NCBI RefSeq assembly: GCF_018873765.1
Contig: NC_057922.1
Span: forward strand, 16,257,563-16,321,562
Source: Telopea speciosissima
Lineage: Eukaryota; Streptophyta; Magnoliopsida; Proteales; Proteaceae
Length of the DNA stretch: 64,000 bases
Direction of reading: 5' to 3'
Shown: positions 30,762-44,460 of the stretch, one piece after another
Numbering within the stretch: position 1 is the stretch's first letter
How the letters are laid out: the number at the start of each line of letters is the position of its first letter
Position numbers and translations under genes: made by a program
Notes under the pieces: generated by a model
What the model saw: the letters and a program-made list of their open reading frames with translations, nothing else
Told to the model about the DNA's origin: nothing
Database searches by the model: none

Positions 30762-32453
30762 TGATGAGCACATTTATGTGTGAAATCTTAGGGCATAAAT
30801 CATACATTTTACTACATTGGACAGAGTTACTCGGTGCTTTCTTGTGCTTTTCAGGTTTTAGATGAATTCTTGAGAAAATGGAAGAGATGATGCTAAAGAA
30901 ATATTTTTAAGCTATTTAAAGGTGTTAATGGCTTGGATGTGTAGCCCATCGAGTCAGCTTCGTAACGGTTCAAACGGCACTTGATTCCGAGTTGAAACGA
31001 AGAAGTTACGGCCGTTTCCGTAACGAAGCGCGAAAATGGTCTATAGGGGTTTATTTGCAATTATTGACAGTCGGCTGGAGACAAAATGAAGCAAAAGTTC
31101 GGATTCTAGGGTCTTAACGTAATAACCAGAAGTTATATTTCCTGTACCCGAAAGATTCCATTTGGAGGGCTCTGGACAGTCCAACTTCAACTTGAGATAT
31201 CTTGGGCTCCCGAACTCCAAATTGGACGAAATTTGGGTCTATTTTGGGTGATTTTTCGTAAGGAACACAATGGTGAGGCCTATATAAGCACCCCATGCTC
31301 CACGTTTTCTGAAGGACAGAATGGGTATTTTATTTATTCTGGAAGGAATCCTAGTCATCACCCTTACTCTCTCTCTCCTCCAACTTCTCAAGGGCACTTC
31401 TGAAATTCTATTTGGGATAGATTTATTTTAAAAGATATTCTCTCACCTATAGAAAGTTGAAAAATCAAAGATGCTTTGATTTTATTGTTTGGAGAAGATA
31501 TCTACAAAGAAAAGGAAGCACTTGTTAGAATTGAAAGTTTACTTTTCTAGAAATAAAAGGTCTATGTAAATAATCTTCTCTTCTTCTTCTTTCTATTTTT
31601 TTCTTTTTTCTTAAGATTCAAGGCATTGTAAAAGAGGAAGGAGAAGATAATATTCTCTTTTCTTAGGGAATATTTCTCCTACACTTCCCTATTCTCTCTT
31701 CTCCTCTCTTCCTCTTATAAATACCCCTTACCCTCTGGGTTGTAAGGAGTGAGTAGTTTTTTTAGTTCAGTTTTTAGTTAGTTTCTAGTTCAATTTTAAT
31801 TCAGTTTTTTAGTGTAATTTTTATTTCATTCACTTAGTGAAATTTTCTCTTCTTTTCCTATTTGATTTCAAGTTCTTAGTTTTGATTTCATAAGTCTAGT
31901 TTAATAGTTGTTATAGTTTTAGTTTAAAGCTTCCTAGTCTAAGTTCCTATGTTGATGACAAGACATGGAGATTTAGAAGAGGAAGCCATGGTGAGCTTAT
32001 TCAAGTATTCAAGCACATCAAGGTATCTCATTCTCTAAACCCTTAATCTCATTCTCCCTTTCCTCTATCTCTCTCTATCTTCTTCTTCTTCTCTCTTTAT
32101 TTCTTTTATTTTTTTTGATATGGTTGTGGTATGTGGATGCACTTTTATTCCCTTATTTCTTTTTATATGATTATGAAGTGTGGCTGTGTTTTTGTTATTC
32201 CTTTCAATTCGCTTTAGTTTGATAGGTTAGATGCTTATGTGTTAGGACGCCAATTTAATCCCTTAATTTTGTTAGATGCTTATGAGTTAGGATGCATTAA
32301 TTTTCATTAGTTTAATTAGTTTAATTTAACACTTTAATTTGGTTCACTTTGCATTACTTTTAAGTTAATTAAATAGAGTGGCGTATATCTCCTCGTGTTC
32401 GACCCGTAGCTACGATTGACCCGTACGCTTGCGGTAATTTTTAAACTCAAACA
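30762..32453 (+). mobile_element. solo LTR of a Gypsy-type retrotransposon
   Basis: A 1692-bp unit starting TGATGAGCACATTTATG and ending CTCAAACA is flanked by the exact 5-bp duplication GTCGT (30757-30761 and 32454-32458). The right part (CGTGTTCGACCCGTAGCTAC, CGTACGCTTGCGG) is the text seen at LTR ends of plant Gypsy elements of the Athila/Tat kind (recalled, not searched). A TATA-like CCTATATAAGCACC lies near 31278. No internal domain and no second LTR: a fossil left by LTR-LTR recombination. No coding capacity. Confidence 0.8.
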
Positions 32454-32550
32454 GTCGTCCAATAGGAGCCCACATGATGATAAATTTTACCATAAAAAAA
32501 AAAAAGAGAGAGATAAATTTTAATAGCATAATAATAAATCATTTTCAAAT

Positions 32551-34505
32551 AACGAGGGAGAGGATAAAGTGAGCTATTATTCGGCCAGAAATGAAGCTCG
32601 AAATATTGTGGGGAAAGCAAGAGCGAAGAAATATGATGAACTTTATGAAAAACTTAATACAAAGGAAGGGAAAAATGAGATCTATCGGATAGCTAAAATA
32701 AGAGAAAGGAAGAGCAGAGATTTGGACCATGTTAGATGCATAAAGAGCGAGGATGGTAGAGTACTAATACGGGATGTAGACACTATGGAGAGATGGGGTG
32801 AGTATTTTTATAATTTGCTAAATGGAGCTACCTCGACTGATGGGGTCACTTCAGAAGTGGAAAGCAATAGGCTTGAAGCCAACACACACCATGGACAGCT
32901 CCAACCAGTTGAAGAAGCCGAAGTTAAAGAGTCTCTACGAAAGATGAAGGTAGGCAAAACACCAGGACCGGATGAGATCCCAATTGAAGTATGGAAGAGC
33001 TTAGGAGGAAGGGGGGTATTTTGGCTAACCAAGTTGTTTAACAAGATTCTAAGTACAAAGAAAATGCCAGATGATTGGAGGAGAAGTATTGTAGTTCCGA
33101 TTTATAAGAACAAATGTGACATCCAGAACTGCAATAACTATAGAGGCATTAAGCTAATGAGTCATACCATGAAACTTTGGGAGAAAATCATTGAAGCTCA
33201 CCTAAGAAGAGATACTGATATATCGGACAACCAATTTGGTTTTATGCCAGGGAGATCCACGACAGAAGCTATTTACCTTCTAAGGAGGCTTATGGAAATC
33301 TTTAGAGCTCACAAAAGGAATCTATATATGGTCTTTATCGACCTAGAAAAGGCATATGATAGAGTGCCTAGAGAGCTCATTTGGCATGTCCTAGGGAAGA
33401 GAAGGAGCTCAATTAACTATGTGGATATAGTTAAGGACATGTATGAGGACGTGGTGACAAGTATCAAAACTGCAGAGGGTCAAAGTAGTGAATTCCCAAT
33501 TACAATTGGGCTACACCAAGGATTAGCTCTAAGCCCCTATTTATTTGCACTCATCTTGGATGATTTAACTAGACATATTCAAGATGAAATCCTTTGGTGT
33601 ATGCTATTCGTTGATGATATTATTTTGATAGATGAGACAGTGGAAGGGATTAATGCAAAGCTGAAACTATGTAGATCAAACTTGGAATCAAGAGGTTTTA
33701 AGTTAAGCAGAACAAAGACAGAATATATGATGTGTAACTTCAGGCAAACAAGGAGAGATGATGAAGTGGTAAAACTTGAGGAGAGAGAGCTACCACAAAG
33801 TGAATGCTTTAAATACCTAGGGTCAATCTTTAACAAAGAAGGTGATATAGAAGATGATGTTTCCCATAGAATTAAAGTAGGATGGTTGAAATGGAGAGGA
33901 GCATCAGGAGTTTTATGTGACAAACGTATCCCTATTAAGCTTAAGGAAAAATTCTACAGGACATTAATAAGACCAGCGATGATTTATGGGGCGGAATGTT
34001 GGGCAGTTAAGAAGAGTCATATAGATAAGATGAGTGTAGCGAAGATGAGGATGCTGAGGAGGATATGCGGCAAGATCAGGAGAGATAGAGTAAAGAAAGT
34101 TTGTATTAGAACCGAATTGGGAGTTGCACCAATCCAGGACAAACTTCGGGAGAGCCGCTTGAGATGGTTTGGTCATGTACAAAGGAGACCCACGGATGCA
34201 CCAATAAGAAAGAGTGACCAGATTCAATTGGAAGGAACTAAAAGAGGTAGGGACAGACCTAAAATGACTATTGAAGAAGTGGTAAGAAAGGATATGCATA
34301 TGGTAGGGCTAGATCCTAGTATGACCGCGGATAGAGTTGTTTGGAGGTTAAGGACCTGTGTAGCCGATCCCGTATAACGGGATGTTCTTGGGATGCTGTT
34401 TTGACTAATGCTTAAACAACCCCCCACTTTTTTTTTGTTTTGATCTTTTCGGATCCATGTAGCCGACCGCATTTAGTTAGGATAAGATTATAGTTGTTGT
34501 TATTG
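32551..34505 (+). mobile_element. 5'-truncated RTE-type LINE with reverse transcriptase frame
   Basis: One open frame runs from the left junction to the stop at 34375-34377 (about 600 codons) without an in-frame ATG at its start; the frame begins inside ORF2 after the endonuclease, which is missing. RT motifs: KTPGPDEIPIEVWK, NNYRGIKLM, FGFMPGRST, FIDLEKAYDRVP (motif A), LHQGLALSPYLF (motif B, with Leu where Ser is usual), MLFVDDIIL (motif C, FVDD), then a C-terminal region with RLRWFGHVQRRP. The 3' UTR ends ATGTAGCCGACCGCATTTAG and GTTGTTGTTATTG, typical of plant RTE elements. Flanked by TTTCAAAT (32543-32550 and 34506-34513), a plausible target duplication. The uninterrupted frame suggests a rather young insertion, but truncation makes it inactive by itself. 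Confidence 0.88.
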
Positions 34506-34604
34506 TTTCAAATTATTTAGTAACGTTTTATATTAAATAACTTCTGAGACTAATTTCAAAGTGTCGTTAATTCTCTTATTTCTTTCTTTGATGGTATTCT
34601 ATTT

Positions 34605-34765
34605 GTACATGCTTTCTATGAGGCCAACAGTGTAGCTGATTTGCTAGCCTCCTCGGCTGTGGGCTCTCAGCAGTATAAGTGCCGGATCTGAATCCCTCCC
34701 CCTTTCATGTCCCTGGTGTTTGAGGATGTTTCTGGAACGTTGTTCCCACGTTCATTACTTATAAA
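34605..34765 (+). pseudogene. fragment of an RNase H-like domain
   Basis: One frame reads FYEANSVADLLASSAVGS, the C-terminal helix of the RNase H-like domain found in plant L1-type LINEs and related host proteins; another frame shortly after reads VFEDVSGTLFPR, the usual tail of that domain. Short, frame-shifted and without upstream catalytic part. Confidence 0.55.
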
Positions 34766-35284
34766 AAAAAAAAAAAAAACTGCTGAGACTAAAAGTCTAA
34801 AAAAAAGGGTAAACAAAAGGAAATTGCAACTTTTCACTTCATCAATTTTTGTGACAAACAAGATACATCTTAAAATAATGTATAAGAATAATTTATGATA
34901 AGGGTTGTCATATAATAGGCGTAGATCTCAGAAATGATCCGCGTATCTCGCTGCATAAATATTTTATGTTATCTCATCTTTTCTTTAATGTTGGTAGCTT
35001 TGAATGGCAATGCCAGCAATTTAATGTTGGTACTTAATTAATACCCCAGGCGGCCGCATTTTGTTGTAAGAATAAAGTCATAAGCCTTAAGGCTGCGGTC
35101 AGACACATGGGATGGGCGAAATGATTATCTTGTTCTCTTAAAAGGCAAGTCTATGTGTTTGAGCGTAGGCTGTGCTGCGGCACAGAAAACTTCAGCCAAA
35201 ATAAAAACAAATGAGAGAGAGAAAAATGTTACAACTTACAACTTCAAGATTGGAGCTTTGTATCCTATCCTAGGGGATAGATTT
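34766..35284. other. intergenic with foldback fragment
   Basis: 35005-35090 matches 25845-25930 upstream of UGT-A. 35092-35205 is a 5'-shortened copy of the CAGACACATGGG foldback family (right end GTAGGCTGTGCTGCGGCACA). No gene. Confidence 0.5.
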
Positions 35285-35525
35285 CAACCCCAAGGTTCTG
35301 AGTATCGGTATCGTATTAGGTGATATGTATCGGTTTGATATGTAGTAGATCTTGATATTATGTTCATATCATATCGGTGACACGATACAGATAAAAGGTA
35401 AAATAGTCAAAAAATTTATTTTTTAAAGAGATTCAGGGATAATTTTATTCAATACAGCCGATCCGTTTCGATCAATTTTGTAAGTGATGATACCCGATCC
35501 GATACCGTGCCCTAGAACCATGCTC
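35285..35525. repeat. dispersed repeat upstream of UGT-B
   Basis: Counterpart of 26170-26372 (GGTATCGTATTAGG, GATACCCGATCCGATACC, CCTAGAACCATGCTCAACCC). From here to the ATG the A and B upstream regions are alignable (CCCCATGGAAGTTGTGAGATC in both), with UGT-B carrying extra sequence. Confidence 0.7.
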
Positions 35526-35948
35526 AACCCTCTATAGGGTATGGGTCTTAAGTGCCAAAGGTGGATCTAGGACCAACACCCCATGGAAGTTGTGAGATCT
35601 GTTTAGACTCTACAACTTGTGGGGTTCAGCACTTTGGTTATTATAAGATGCAAATTGATATGGCTTGCCAACACACGGTGCGGTTGAGTGAGTCTCACAT
35701 CAGGTGGGTGTGTTAGTGTTTGTTAATTTGTATTCCCCTACTTGAAAGGTTGGTTTATCCTTTTAAACTCGAGTATGCATTTGACCAAAAAAAAAAAAAC
35801 ACATTAAAAATCTTAAATTTGAATTTTGAACCACCACTGTTCAAGTCACTTCCATTTTTTATTTATATTTATCGGTAAACGCAAACTTTAAGTGTTAATC
35901 TTCCAGATTAATAACTCGTTGTTGTCTTGTCAAACTTCGTTTTCCCCA

Positions 35949-35956
35949 TATATAAA
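35949..35956 (+). promoter_or_regulatory. TATA box of UGT-B
   Basis: Same CCCCATATATAAAACC context as UGT-A, here about 90 bp before the ATG because of a GGGAGGAA-rich leader insertion. Confidence 0.65.
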
Positions 35957-36038
35957 ACCTGAGGGAGGGAAGGAGGGAGGGAAAGAAGCCAGTAGGTCTC
36001 TAATACACTTGCAAGCTAGAGACACCCAAGAAAGAGAG

Positions 36039-37592
36039 ATGGGTTCTGATATTGGGGTACAGGAGAAACAGAGGAAGCCCCATGTGGTTTGCATCCCATA
36101 CCCAGCCCAAGGCCACATAAACCCAATGTTTAAAGTGGCAAAGCTTCTCCATCATAGAGGTTTCCATGTCTCCTTCGTTCACACCGAATACAATTACAGT
36201 CGCTTACTCAAATCAAGAGGCCCTGATTCTCTAAAGGCTTTACCTGGCTTTCGCTTCCACTCCATTCCTGATGGTCTCCCACTTCCAGATGTAGATGCCA
36301 CCCAAGACATCCCTTCCCTCTGTGACTCCACCTCTAAGACTTGTTTACTCCCCTTTCGCACCCTTCTCTCCCAACTCAACACCACCGATGGCATCCCTCC
36401 GGTAACCTGCATAGTCGCTGATGGTTGCATGAGTTTCACTCTTGACGCTGCTGAAGAACTTGGAATCCCAGAAGTTTTGTTCTGGACCCCTAGTGCTTGT
36501 GGCTTCTTAGCCTACATGCACTATTATCTCCTCATCGAAAAAGGCCTTACACCACTCAAAGGTACATGATTCTGATACCGCTTGTTAGGAACTTGGATAA
36601 TAATTTTTTGCACAGAAAACGTTAACATATTTTGTTTCTTCGTTCTCTGTAACAACACAACAGACGTGAGCTGCTTGACAAACGGGTATCTTGACACTGA
36701 GATCGATGGCATCCCAGGAATGAAGGACATGCGCTTAAGAGATATGCCGAGTTTTGTTAGAACTACCGATCCCAACGACATCATGCTCAACTTTCTAAAG
36801 AGAGAGACAGGAAGAAGTAAAAGAGCTACGGCGATCATTATAAACTCCTTTGATGCCATTGAGAAAGATGTCTTAAATGCTCTCTCTTCAATGTTGCCTC
36901 CCGTTTACAGCATCGGACCTCTACAGTTGCTACTGAACCAGGTCGAGAATGATGGTTTAAAATCAATTGGGTCCAATCTATGGAGAGAAGAACCCGAGTG
37001 TCTCGATTGGCTCAACTCCAAAGAACCCGGTTCAGTGGTGTATGTGAATTTCGGAAGCATCACAGTTATGACAGCTCAGCAACTGGTTGAGTTCGCTTGG
37101 GGACTCGCCAATAGCGAACAGACGTTCTTGTGGATCATAAGACCTGATCTCGTGAGGGGTGACTCGGCAATGTTGCCACCCGAGTTCGAGACTCTGACCA
37201 AAGAAAGGGGTATGTTAGCGAGTTGGTGCCGGCAAGAGCAAGTACTGAACCACCCAGCAATCGGTGGTTTCTTAACACATTGTGGTTGGAACTCTACGCT
37301 TGAAACCATATGTGGTGGTGTGCCTATACTCTGTTGGCCGTTCTTCGCCGAGCAACAAACCAATTGCAGGTATTCCTGTGTAAATTGGGGGATTGGCGAC
37401 GAGATTGATAGTAATGTGAAGAGGGAAGATGTAGAAATGCTTGTGAGGGACCTGATGGTAGGAGTTAAGGTTAAGGAGATGAAGAACAAAGCTATGGAAT
37501 GGAAGAAGAAAGCTGAAGAGGCCATTGCTCCTGGTGGTTCCTCACACCTCAATTTTGATAACTTTGTCAACCAATTGCTTCTTTCTAAGTGA
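36039..37592 (+). CDS. UGT-B: UGT85-type UDP-glycosyltransferase
   Basis: Closest relative of UGT-A, differing at scattered residues. Exons 36039-36561 and 36664-37592, phase-1 intron of 102 bp, 483 aa. His26 in [11 protein letters not shown] and Asp about 128 in VADGCMSF are kept. The PSPG box begins [11 protein letters not shown] and continues [28 protein letters not shown]; the Arg at position 3 is shared with UGT-A. It ends LLLSK, the normal end for the group. The ATG is set by alignment with UGT-A; an in-frame ATG at 35892 lies upstream of the TATA box. UGT-A and UGT-B share promoter, intron site and 3' flank, so they come from one tandem duplication. Same expected reaction class as UGT-A; acceptor unknown. 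Confidence 0.94.
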
Positions 37593-38642
37593 TATTAACT
37601 AATGGATGAGCAGTAGATAATGATAATCTAATTCGTTTCCTTAATTTGTTTAATTGTTTTTATTTTTTTATTTTAGAGTAGTCCACTTTCTCCAATGCGA
37701 TCCAATAAATGCGCTGCACGCGTATCATGTGTTGGTTATGATGAACTTATCATATAATATTTTTTTATTATAATAAAATTGTTTGTGTTTGGTTTTACCA
37801 ATTAGTATGTCGTCATCTACCAAAAAAGGGTTTGGAATTTAATACATTTTTTAATTAAATTTCCAATTAAGTACATGTGATCAGGAATCCGGATCAGTAT
37901 AACATCCAATGACAGCTGTATTCAGATGTGTTGTTGATATGAGATTTATTTATTTATTATGTATTCATCCTAGATGAGGGCCCATATGGGAATACCAAAG
38001 CATTGGCATCATGGCCTTCCCGAGTGTATGAGTTAAAGATACAGTCATCACGACATGAGCGGAGAATCTTCACGTACGTGGGCGTACGTGAACGACTCAC
38101 AACCACTTATATGAAATCCAATTTTTGAGAAAATTCTTTTCGAATGGCTGTGAGTCATTCACGTACGGCTGAACACCCAGATCTGGCCCAAGACACCATA
38201 TTTGGCTGGAACAAATTAAGGAAACGAGTTAGATATACGAGTCCTAGGGACGTACATTACTTACATTAAGTTACACAAAAGATATGCGAAGCTAAACTAT
38301 CCGTAGTTAGCTCTTATCTTGCTCTGTCTCCCCCTTTCCCTTATCCTTGACACCTTATTTTGTTACAAACATTCAACAATAATGGGGAGCTAAAAGCCCA
38401 GTGAGCACGACATAAACAACCATGCTATAAATCATATTTATCATATACGAATAGAAATAGTATATATATGAATTAGGTTTTTACGGTTCGATCATGTCAT
38501 TCATACATTCAATTTTATAACAATCCAATCAACATGTATAATCCAAGAAACATAAATAAATGACAATGAAAGTTTGAGTGAGGAAGGTTAATATTCACGT
38601 ACGTGAGTGTCGTGAACAACTCACAGCTGTTAAGATGGAACA
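37593..38642. other. UGT-B 3' flank and intergenic DNA
   Basis: 37593-37870 matches UGT-A and UGT-C flanks. 37885-38040 (ATATGGGAATACCAAAGCATTGG; ATGGCCTTCC) matches 47285-47600 after UGT-C. 38390-38555 matches 29345-29515. No gene. Inverted CACGTACGTG motifs occur near 38075-38170. Confidence 0.6.
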
Positions 38643-38860
38643 TGTTAGGGTTTAGGGTTTAAGCACAAGGTTGTTTAAAGCATTACACCTTGAGTATTTA
38701 GTTTGGAATACCCAGACTGCTGCCTCCAGCTAGTATATATAGGAAAACTAGGGTTTAGGTCAGATGGATTAATTACTAGATTGCCCCTCACAGTCTGGGC
38801 ATTAATACAAGTAGGATTATATTAGAACATATGAAGGAATATTACATAAATACCCTTACA
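38643..38860 (-). repeat. 3' LTR of the Copia element
   Basis: 218 bp, TGTTAGGG...CCCTTACA on the + strand; downstream LTR in element sense. Confidence 0.93.
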
Positions 38861-41800
38861 ATCTCCTCCTATGTTCTACATATATCCACCATACATGTAT
38901 AGAAACCATTGTTCAATCAGTAATTGAATCAATATAAATTGAATATCAATAATCCAATAAATCAAATAAGTAATAAGTAAACTTCAAGAAATAAAACTAA
39001 GGTTTTAGATCAAAACTAAACCCAACAATAAATCCGAAGTTCCACATGCAAGTGGCTAAACCAAAAGAAATAATCAAAAGGAAAAGTCCTTGCAATCCAT
39101 GTGACTTTACTCATCAAGTAAGTCATCCTCATCGAGATCCAGATTCAACCGTTCTCCTCCATTTTCGCCATTCTTTGTAATTTGTCAAATATGAATTTCG
39201 TAAGATAATATGAATTCAATCATTTGTACAATAGTATCTAGTTCAACAATAAGAACTTAGTACATTCCATATATGGCTGAAGGTTAATCAAAAAACAATA
39301 AGCATCATTATCAAGTTTCTTTACAAGAACTCAATCCTATATAGTCTCTATCATAAGGACCATACCATGTTTCCATTTGGAATACTGTGTTCGTCATATC
39401 AGTCATAGATTTATGTTGTATCATCAAATTTGGAATGGTACACCATACCATGAAAGACATGTCATCAAATTTGGAATGACATAAAAACTAGCACAGTATC
39501 ATTGAAACATATCAGATATTTTTTATATTCTTTTGTGAAATAACAAAGTAAGAAAACATCACATGAAGAATTTGCTACATCATCAAGTTTGGAATGGTTT
39601 CACAAACCCCCATACTTAGTAACCTAACTAAGTTATCTGAAACATGTAAACTGTCCCGAATGCTTACCAAGGCTAGATGAGATTCGAATAATTCAAAATA
39701 ATACTAGGTTAGGTTAAGACCTGACTAAATGGTCTTTAACCCCATCTCCCCCATAGTTTTGAATGTTCGATCTTTGTTTAATCCCTTTGTAAGGGCATCT
39801 GTCATATTATCCTTCGATCTCACATCAATCAAAGTGATAATCCCTTGTTCTGTTCTATAATTCAGCATGGTCTGTTTAAGCCTGATGTGTCTCCTCTTAC
39901 CATTAAAGAGTGAGTTATTCACAATCGTCTTTGTTGCTTGATTATCACAGAATATAGATATAGAGTTTAATATGAAACTCTTCAATGGAATATCCATGAT
40001 CAGATCCTTTATCCACTCTGCTTCATCTCCCGCAGAAGCTAGAGCATAAAATTTCGATTCCATAGTTGACAGAGCAATACCAGTCTGTCTCTTGGATTTC
40101 CATGCTACAGCTGCTCCTCATAGTGTAAATATATAACCACTGGTGGATCTGCTGTCTCCTAAATCTGAGCACCAAGATGCATCAGAATATCCTTTCAAAG
40201 TTGGAGGATGTCCAGTATAACATGGAGCATAACCAAGAGTACCCTTAAGGTATTTCATCAGCCTCGTCAGGGCATCCCAATGCTCTTTTCCAGGATTACT
40301 AGTAAAACGACTCAGCATGCCTACCGTAAAGGCTATGTCTGGCCTAGTGCAACTCATTGCATACATGAGACTACCAATCAGTTTAGAATATTCTAACTGA
40401 TTCACGGTATCGCCAATGTTAGGTTTCAATCGTTTGTTATAATAATAGGGTGTCTCAATCGGTTTACAATCATTGCATCCCCAACTAGAAAGTAGTCTCT
40501 CAATGTAATGAGACTGACTAAGGGTGATCCCTTGCTCATCGAAGCTTACTCTCATTCCAAGAATGGTGTCTACCACACCAAGATCTTTCATGTCAAATTC
40601 TTTGGACAATGTTTCTTTAATGTCTCTCACTACAGAGAGATCAGAACCTAGAATCAACAGGTCGTCTATATACAAGCAAATAATCGCGACCTTGTTTGAC
40701 TCAGACAAAAAATAAAGGCACTTATCCGAGTTACTGGTTTGAAAACCAAGGCTCTTTACTGTCTTGTCAAACGTCTCATGTCACAATTTTGGTGCTTGTT
40801 TAAAACCATAGAGAGATTTGTTTAATTTACAAACTCTTTTTCCAGAACCTTCCATGACAAATCCTTCAGGTTGGTTCATGTAGATTTCTTCTGTTAGGTC
40901 TCCATTAAGGAGAGCCATTTTTACATCCATTTGATGTATAACATAGTGCTCAATAGATGCTATGGCAAGAAGAATCCTTATCGTTGCCAAATGGCAGACC
41001 GGGGAGTAGATGTCAAAATAATCTATCCCTCTCACCTGGGTATAGCCCTTAGCTACTAACCATGTTTTATACCTGGCTATAGACCCATCCGGATTAAGTT
41101 TCTTCTTCAGTACCCACTAACACCCTATTGTCTTGGCCCCTTTAGGCAGATCAACAAGGTGCCAAGTCTTATTCTGCATTAAAGAGCTCATCTCCTCATC
41201 AATGGCTTCTTTCCATAGCAGTGAGTCCCTAGATCTCATCGCTTCCTTATAGGTGGATGGATCGATCTCTAGATGGTAGGTCACAAAATCCTTATCAAAG
41301 TTCTTGGGTACTCTATCTCTAGTAGATACTCTTTTAGGTTCTGATTCAGGGAGCATTGTGGGAGTAGTGTCAGAAACAATTGGTTCAGATTCCAAAGGTG
41401 ATTTTGTAACCATTTCAGTCAAACCAGGTAAGGTTAGGCCTTTATCTCTGAGGAATTTATCTTCAAAGAATATAGCATCCCTAGATTCTATCACTACATT
41501 GGTGGATAGATCCAAAAATCGGTCTGCAACACTGTCTTCTGCACAACCTAGATACACACAAGTGTTTGTTCTAGTTCCCACCTTAGGTCTCCTAGGGTCT
41601 TGTATCCTAACATAAGCTATGCAGCCCCAAACATTAAGAGTATCATATCTACAGGGATGTTTATGCCATAGTTCATAATGTGTAGAAGTCAATTTTGAAT
41701 GTGGTAGTCTATTTATAATGTAATTTGTAGTCAACACTGTTTCTCCCCAATAGCAAGAGGGTATGCCAGCTGTCAATAACATGGAGTTTAACATCTCTGT

Positions 41801-44460
41801 TAACGTCCTGTTCTTTCTTTCAGCTATGCCATTTGATTGAGGTGAGTAAGGAGTAGTAGTTTCAAGGATTATGCCTGCTGAGGCACAGAATTCCTTGAAC
41901 TCTGTCAATTTGTATTCTCCTCCCCTATCACTTCTAAATCTTTTAATTTTCAAGTTCAACTGATTTTCTACCCTATTCTTGAAAATTTTAAATTTGTCAA
42001 ATGCTTCATCTTTGGATTTTAACAGGTATAAATGACAATATCTAGAAAAATCGTCTATAAATGTTATCAAATACTTCCGACTTCCTCTAGTTGTGTAGCT
42101 TTTAAAGTCACAAATGTCAGAATGTATAAGTTCAAGAAGTTGAGTGCTCCTAAAAACCGTTTTGAAAGGTTTTCTAGTTATTTTGGTTTAAGCACACACT
42201 TCATATCTGTTAAATCTAATTGAAGTGTCTAATGGTAAATTATGAGTTTTAGCTAGTTTGAGCATATTCCTATAGTTCACATGTCCTAACTTACAGTATA
42301 GTATTTTGGGATCAAATGAAGTATGGTTAACCTGGTTTATTGTCTCATTAGCTAAACTCAATCTAAACATACCATTCAAATTATAAGCACATCCAAAATA
42401 AAAAGAGTTAACAGACAGTGTTACTCTATCACTACTAAAAGTAATAGACATGCTAGCATCAAGCAAAATTCCAATTGAATTAAATTCTTTTCAAAACCAG
42501 GAAAGATTTTAACATTTTTCAAAGTAAGTATTTTACCTGATGAAAGAACCAGGTTCGTTGTCCCTTGTTGAACCACTTCCACAACGTCTCCATTTGCAAC
42601 AGTGACAGTCTCTGCTAATTGAACAACATCAGTGAGCATGTTCTTACTATTGCAAACATGACAAGTCGCTCCAGAGTCTAACCACCAATCTGAAGATGTA
42701 CTGGCCAACCCCTTACCCTTGCCAACCATGGCAACAAAGTTAGTAGGCTCAGTCTTGTCCACCAACATGTAAACTTCCTTCTGTGGTGTGTCAGTGTTCC
42801 CTTTCTTAGGACTCCTACACTCAGATGTATAGTGACCCCATTTTCCACAGTTGCGGCACTTGCCCTTTTTTTTAAAGTTAGTCTTTTTGGCCTCCAACTG
42901 TTGGGGTTCTTTCTTAGGTGGCTTAGACTGCCTAGGATTTTTCTTGGGTTGTGAAACGAAATTGGCAGATGCCTGTTGTTGTTTCACCATCTCCAAGTTA
43001 TTCCTGGCTCTGTTCTCATCTTCGATTCTAAAGAACCGTTTGAGATCATCTACCCCCACTTGTGTTTTCTTCCTATGCATCTCAGTTTTTAAGGAATGCT
43101 AGGTAGAGGGTAACTTAAAAATAATTGTACCCATTAAGAATGCATCAATAACAGGGATGTTTTCTTGGTTCAGTTTTGTTCTCAAGTTCTCAAAGTCTGT
43201 TACTTGTGGAAGTATTTCCTTGTCTTCTTGAAACTTAAAATCCATAAACTTGTCAACCAAGTGAGTTTTTGATAGATCCTCCTCCTTTTTGAATTGGACT
43301 TCTAGGTTTTCCCAAATCTCTTTTGCAGTCTCATATTTACTATAGGTCCCCGCCAGCCTATCTGACAGGCAGTTCAATAGGTAGTCTTTGCAAAAGTCCT
43401 CATCACTTATCCATTGGGCTTCAGTTAGGTCCGTGCAATTAGAAAATTAATTTACTACAGTGTAGAAAATATTGAGGTACTTCAGTCCAAACTGAGTCCT
43501 CCTTTTCTAAGAACTGAACTCAGAGCCACTAAAGCTTTCCAATTTGATCATCTCAATTGGAACAGCGTGTTTCTCCATATTTATGTGATTTGTTTATATG
43601 GCAAAGCAAAAATTCAAATAAAAAAAAATGCTCAAGGAACAGCCACACCTGAGATGGAGAACCCTGGATTTAGACGACGGAGGAAAGGATAGCGGCGGTG
43701 CAGCGACGTTGACAGTCGTGGTGGGCACCGTAGTGCTGACAGGCACGGGTCACTGGCTGCTGTTTGGTGATGGCTGGCACTGGTCACAACCCGTAGGTAC
43801 TGACCGATCTCAAAAACAAATCAAAAGTTAAAGCCTTTTGTCTTCTTCTGTTTTGTCTTCTTCTACTTTTTCTTTATTTTTTTTTTCTTCTTAATAGTCA
43901 AATCAAGGAAGTAGAAAAGAGCTTTGAAAAATAGAAGCTCCCTGCCAATAATGTACTCTGCCAAAAGGCAAACTCCAAAACTTCTTTTGATTTGGTTTTT
44001 TTTTTTTTTCTTTCAAACCAATCAAATAAAAAATGATTAATTGCTTTTGTCTTTGTAATCAAACAACCAAATAAAAAACCTTTGATAAAGGTTCTCTGCC
44101 AAGGTCTGCAAACGTTGCAAACATCTACTCAGCTTTGTTTTAAAACCAAATCAAAACAAAACTTTGAGAAACGAAAGCCGTGACGCACGTTCGAACAAAA
44201 TCATGAAGACAGATCTCCAAGCTTGATTGATCGTTTGATAAAGAATTACCTCTCAAACTGGAACCTTGATGCAAGAGCTTTGATCGATGCCATCTTTGAT
44301 AAAACAGTAACCGTGATCAGATTTTGTGATCACCAAAAGGTCGATCAAATAAAACTCTAAAGTCGATCAGAAAACCAGAATTGAGACGAAGTCAAACGTG
44401 AATCCGAAATTCAAAGCCGATCTTGATCGCAGAGAAACGGAAACCCTAATGTTTTAAGAT

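Noticed and set aside
43628-43831. Open frame on the + strand in the Copia leader
   Set aside because: Composition-driven, antisense to the element, and no recognisable product.
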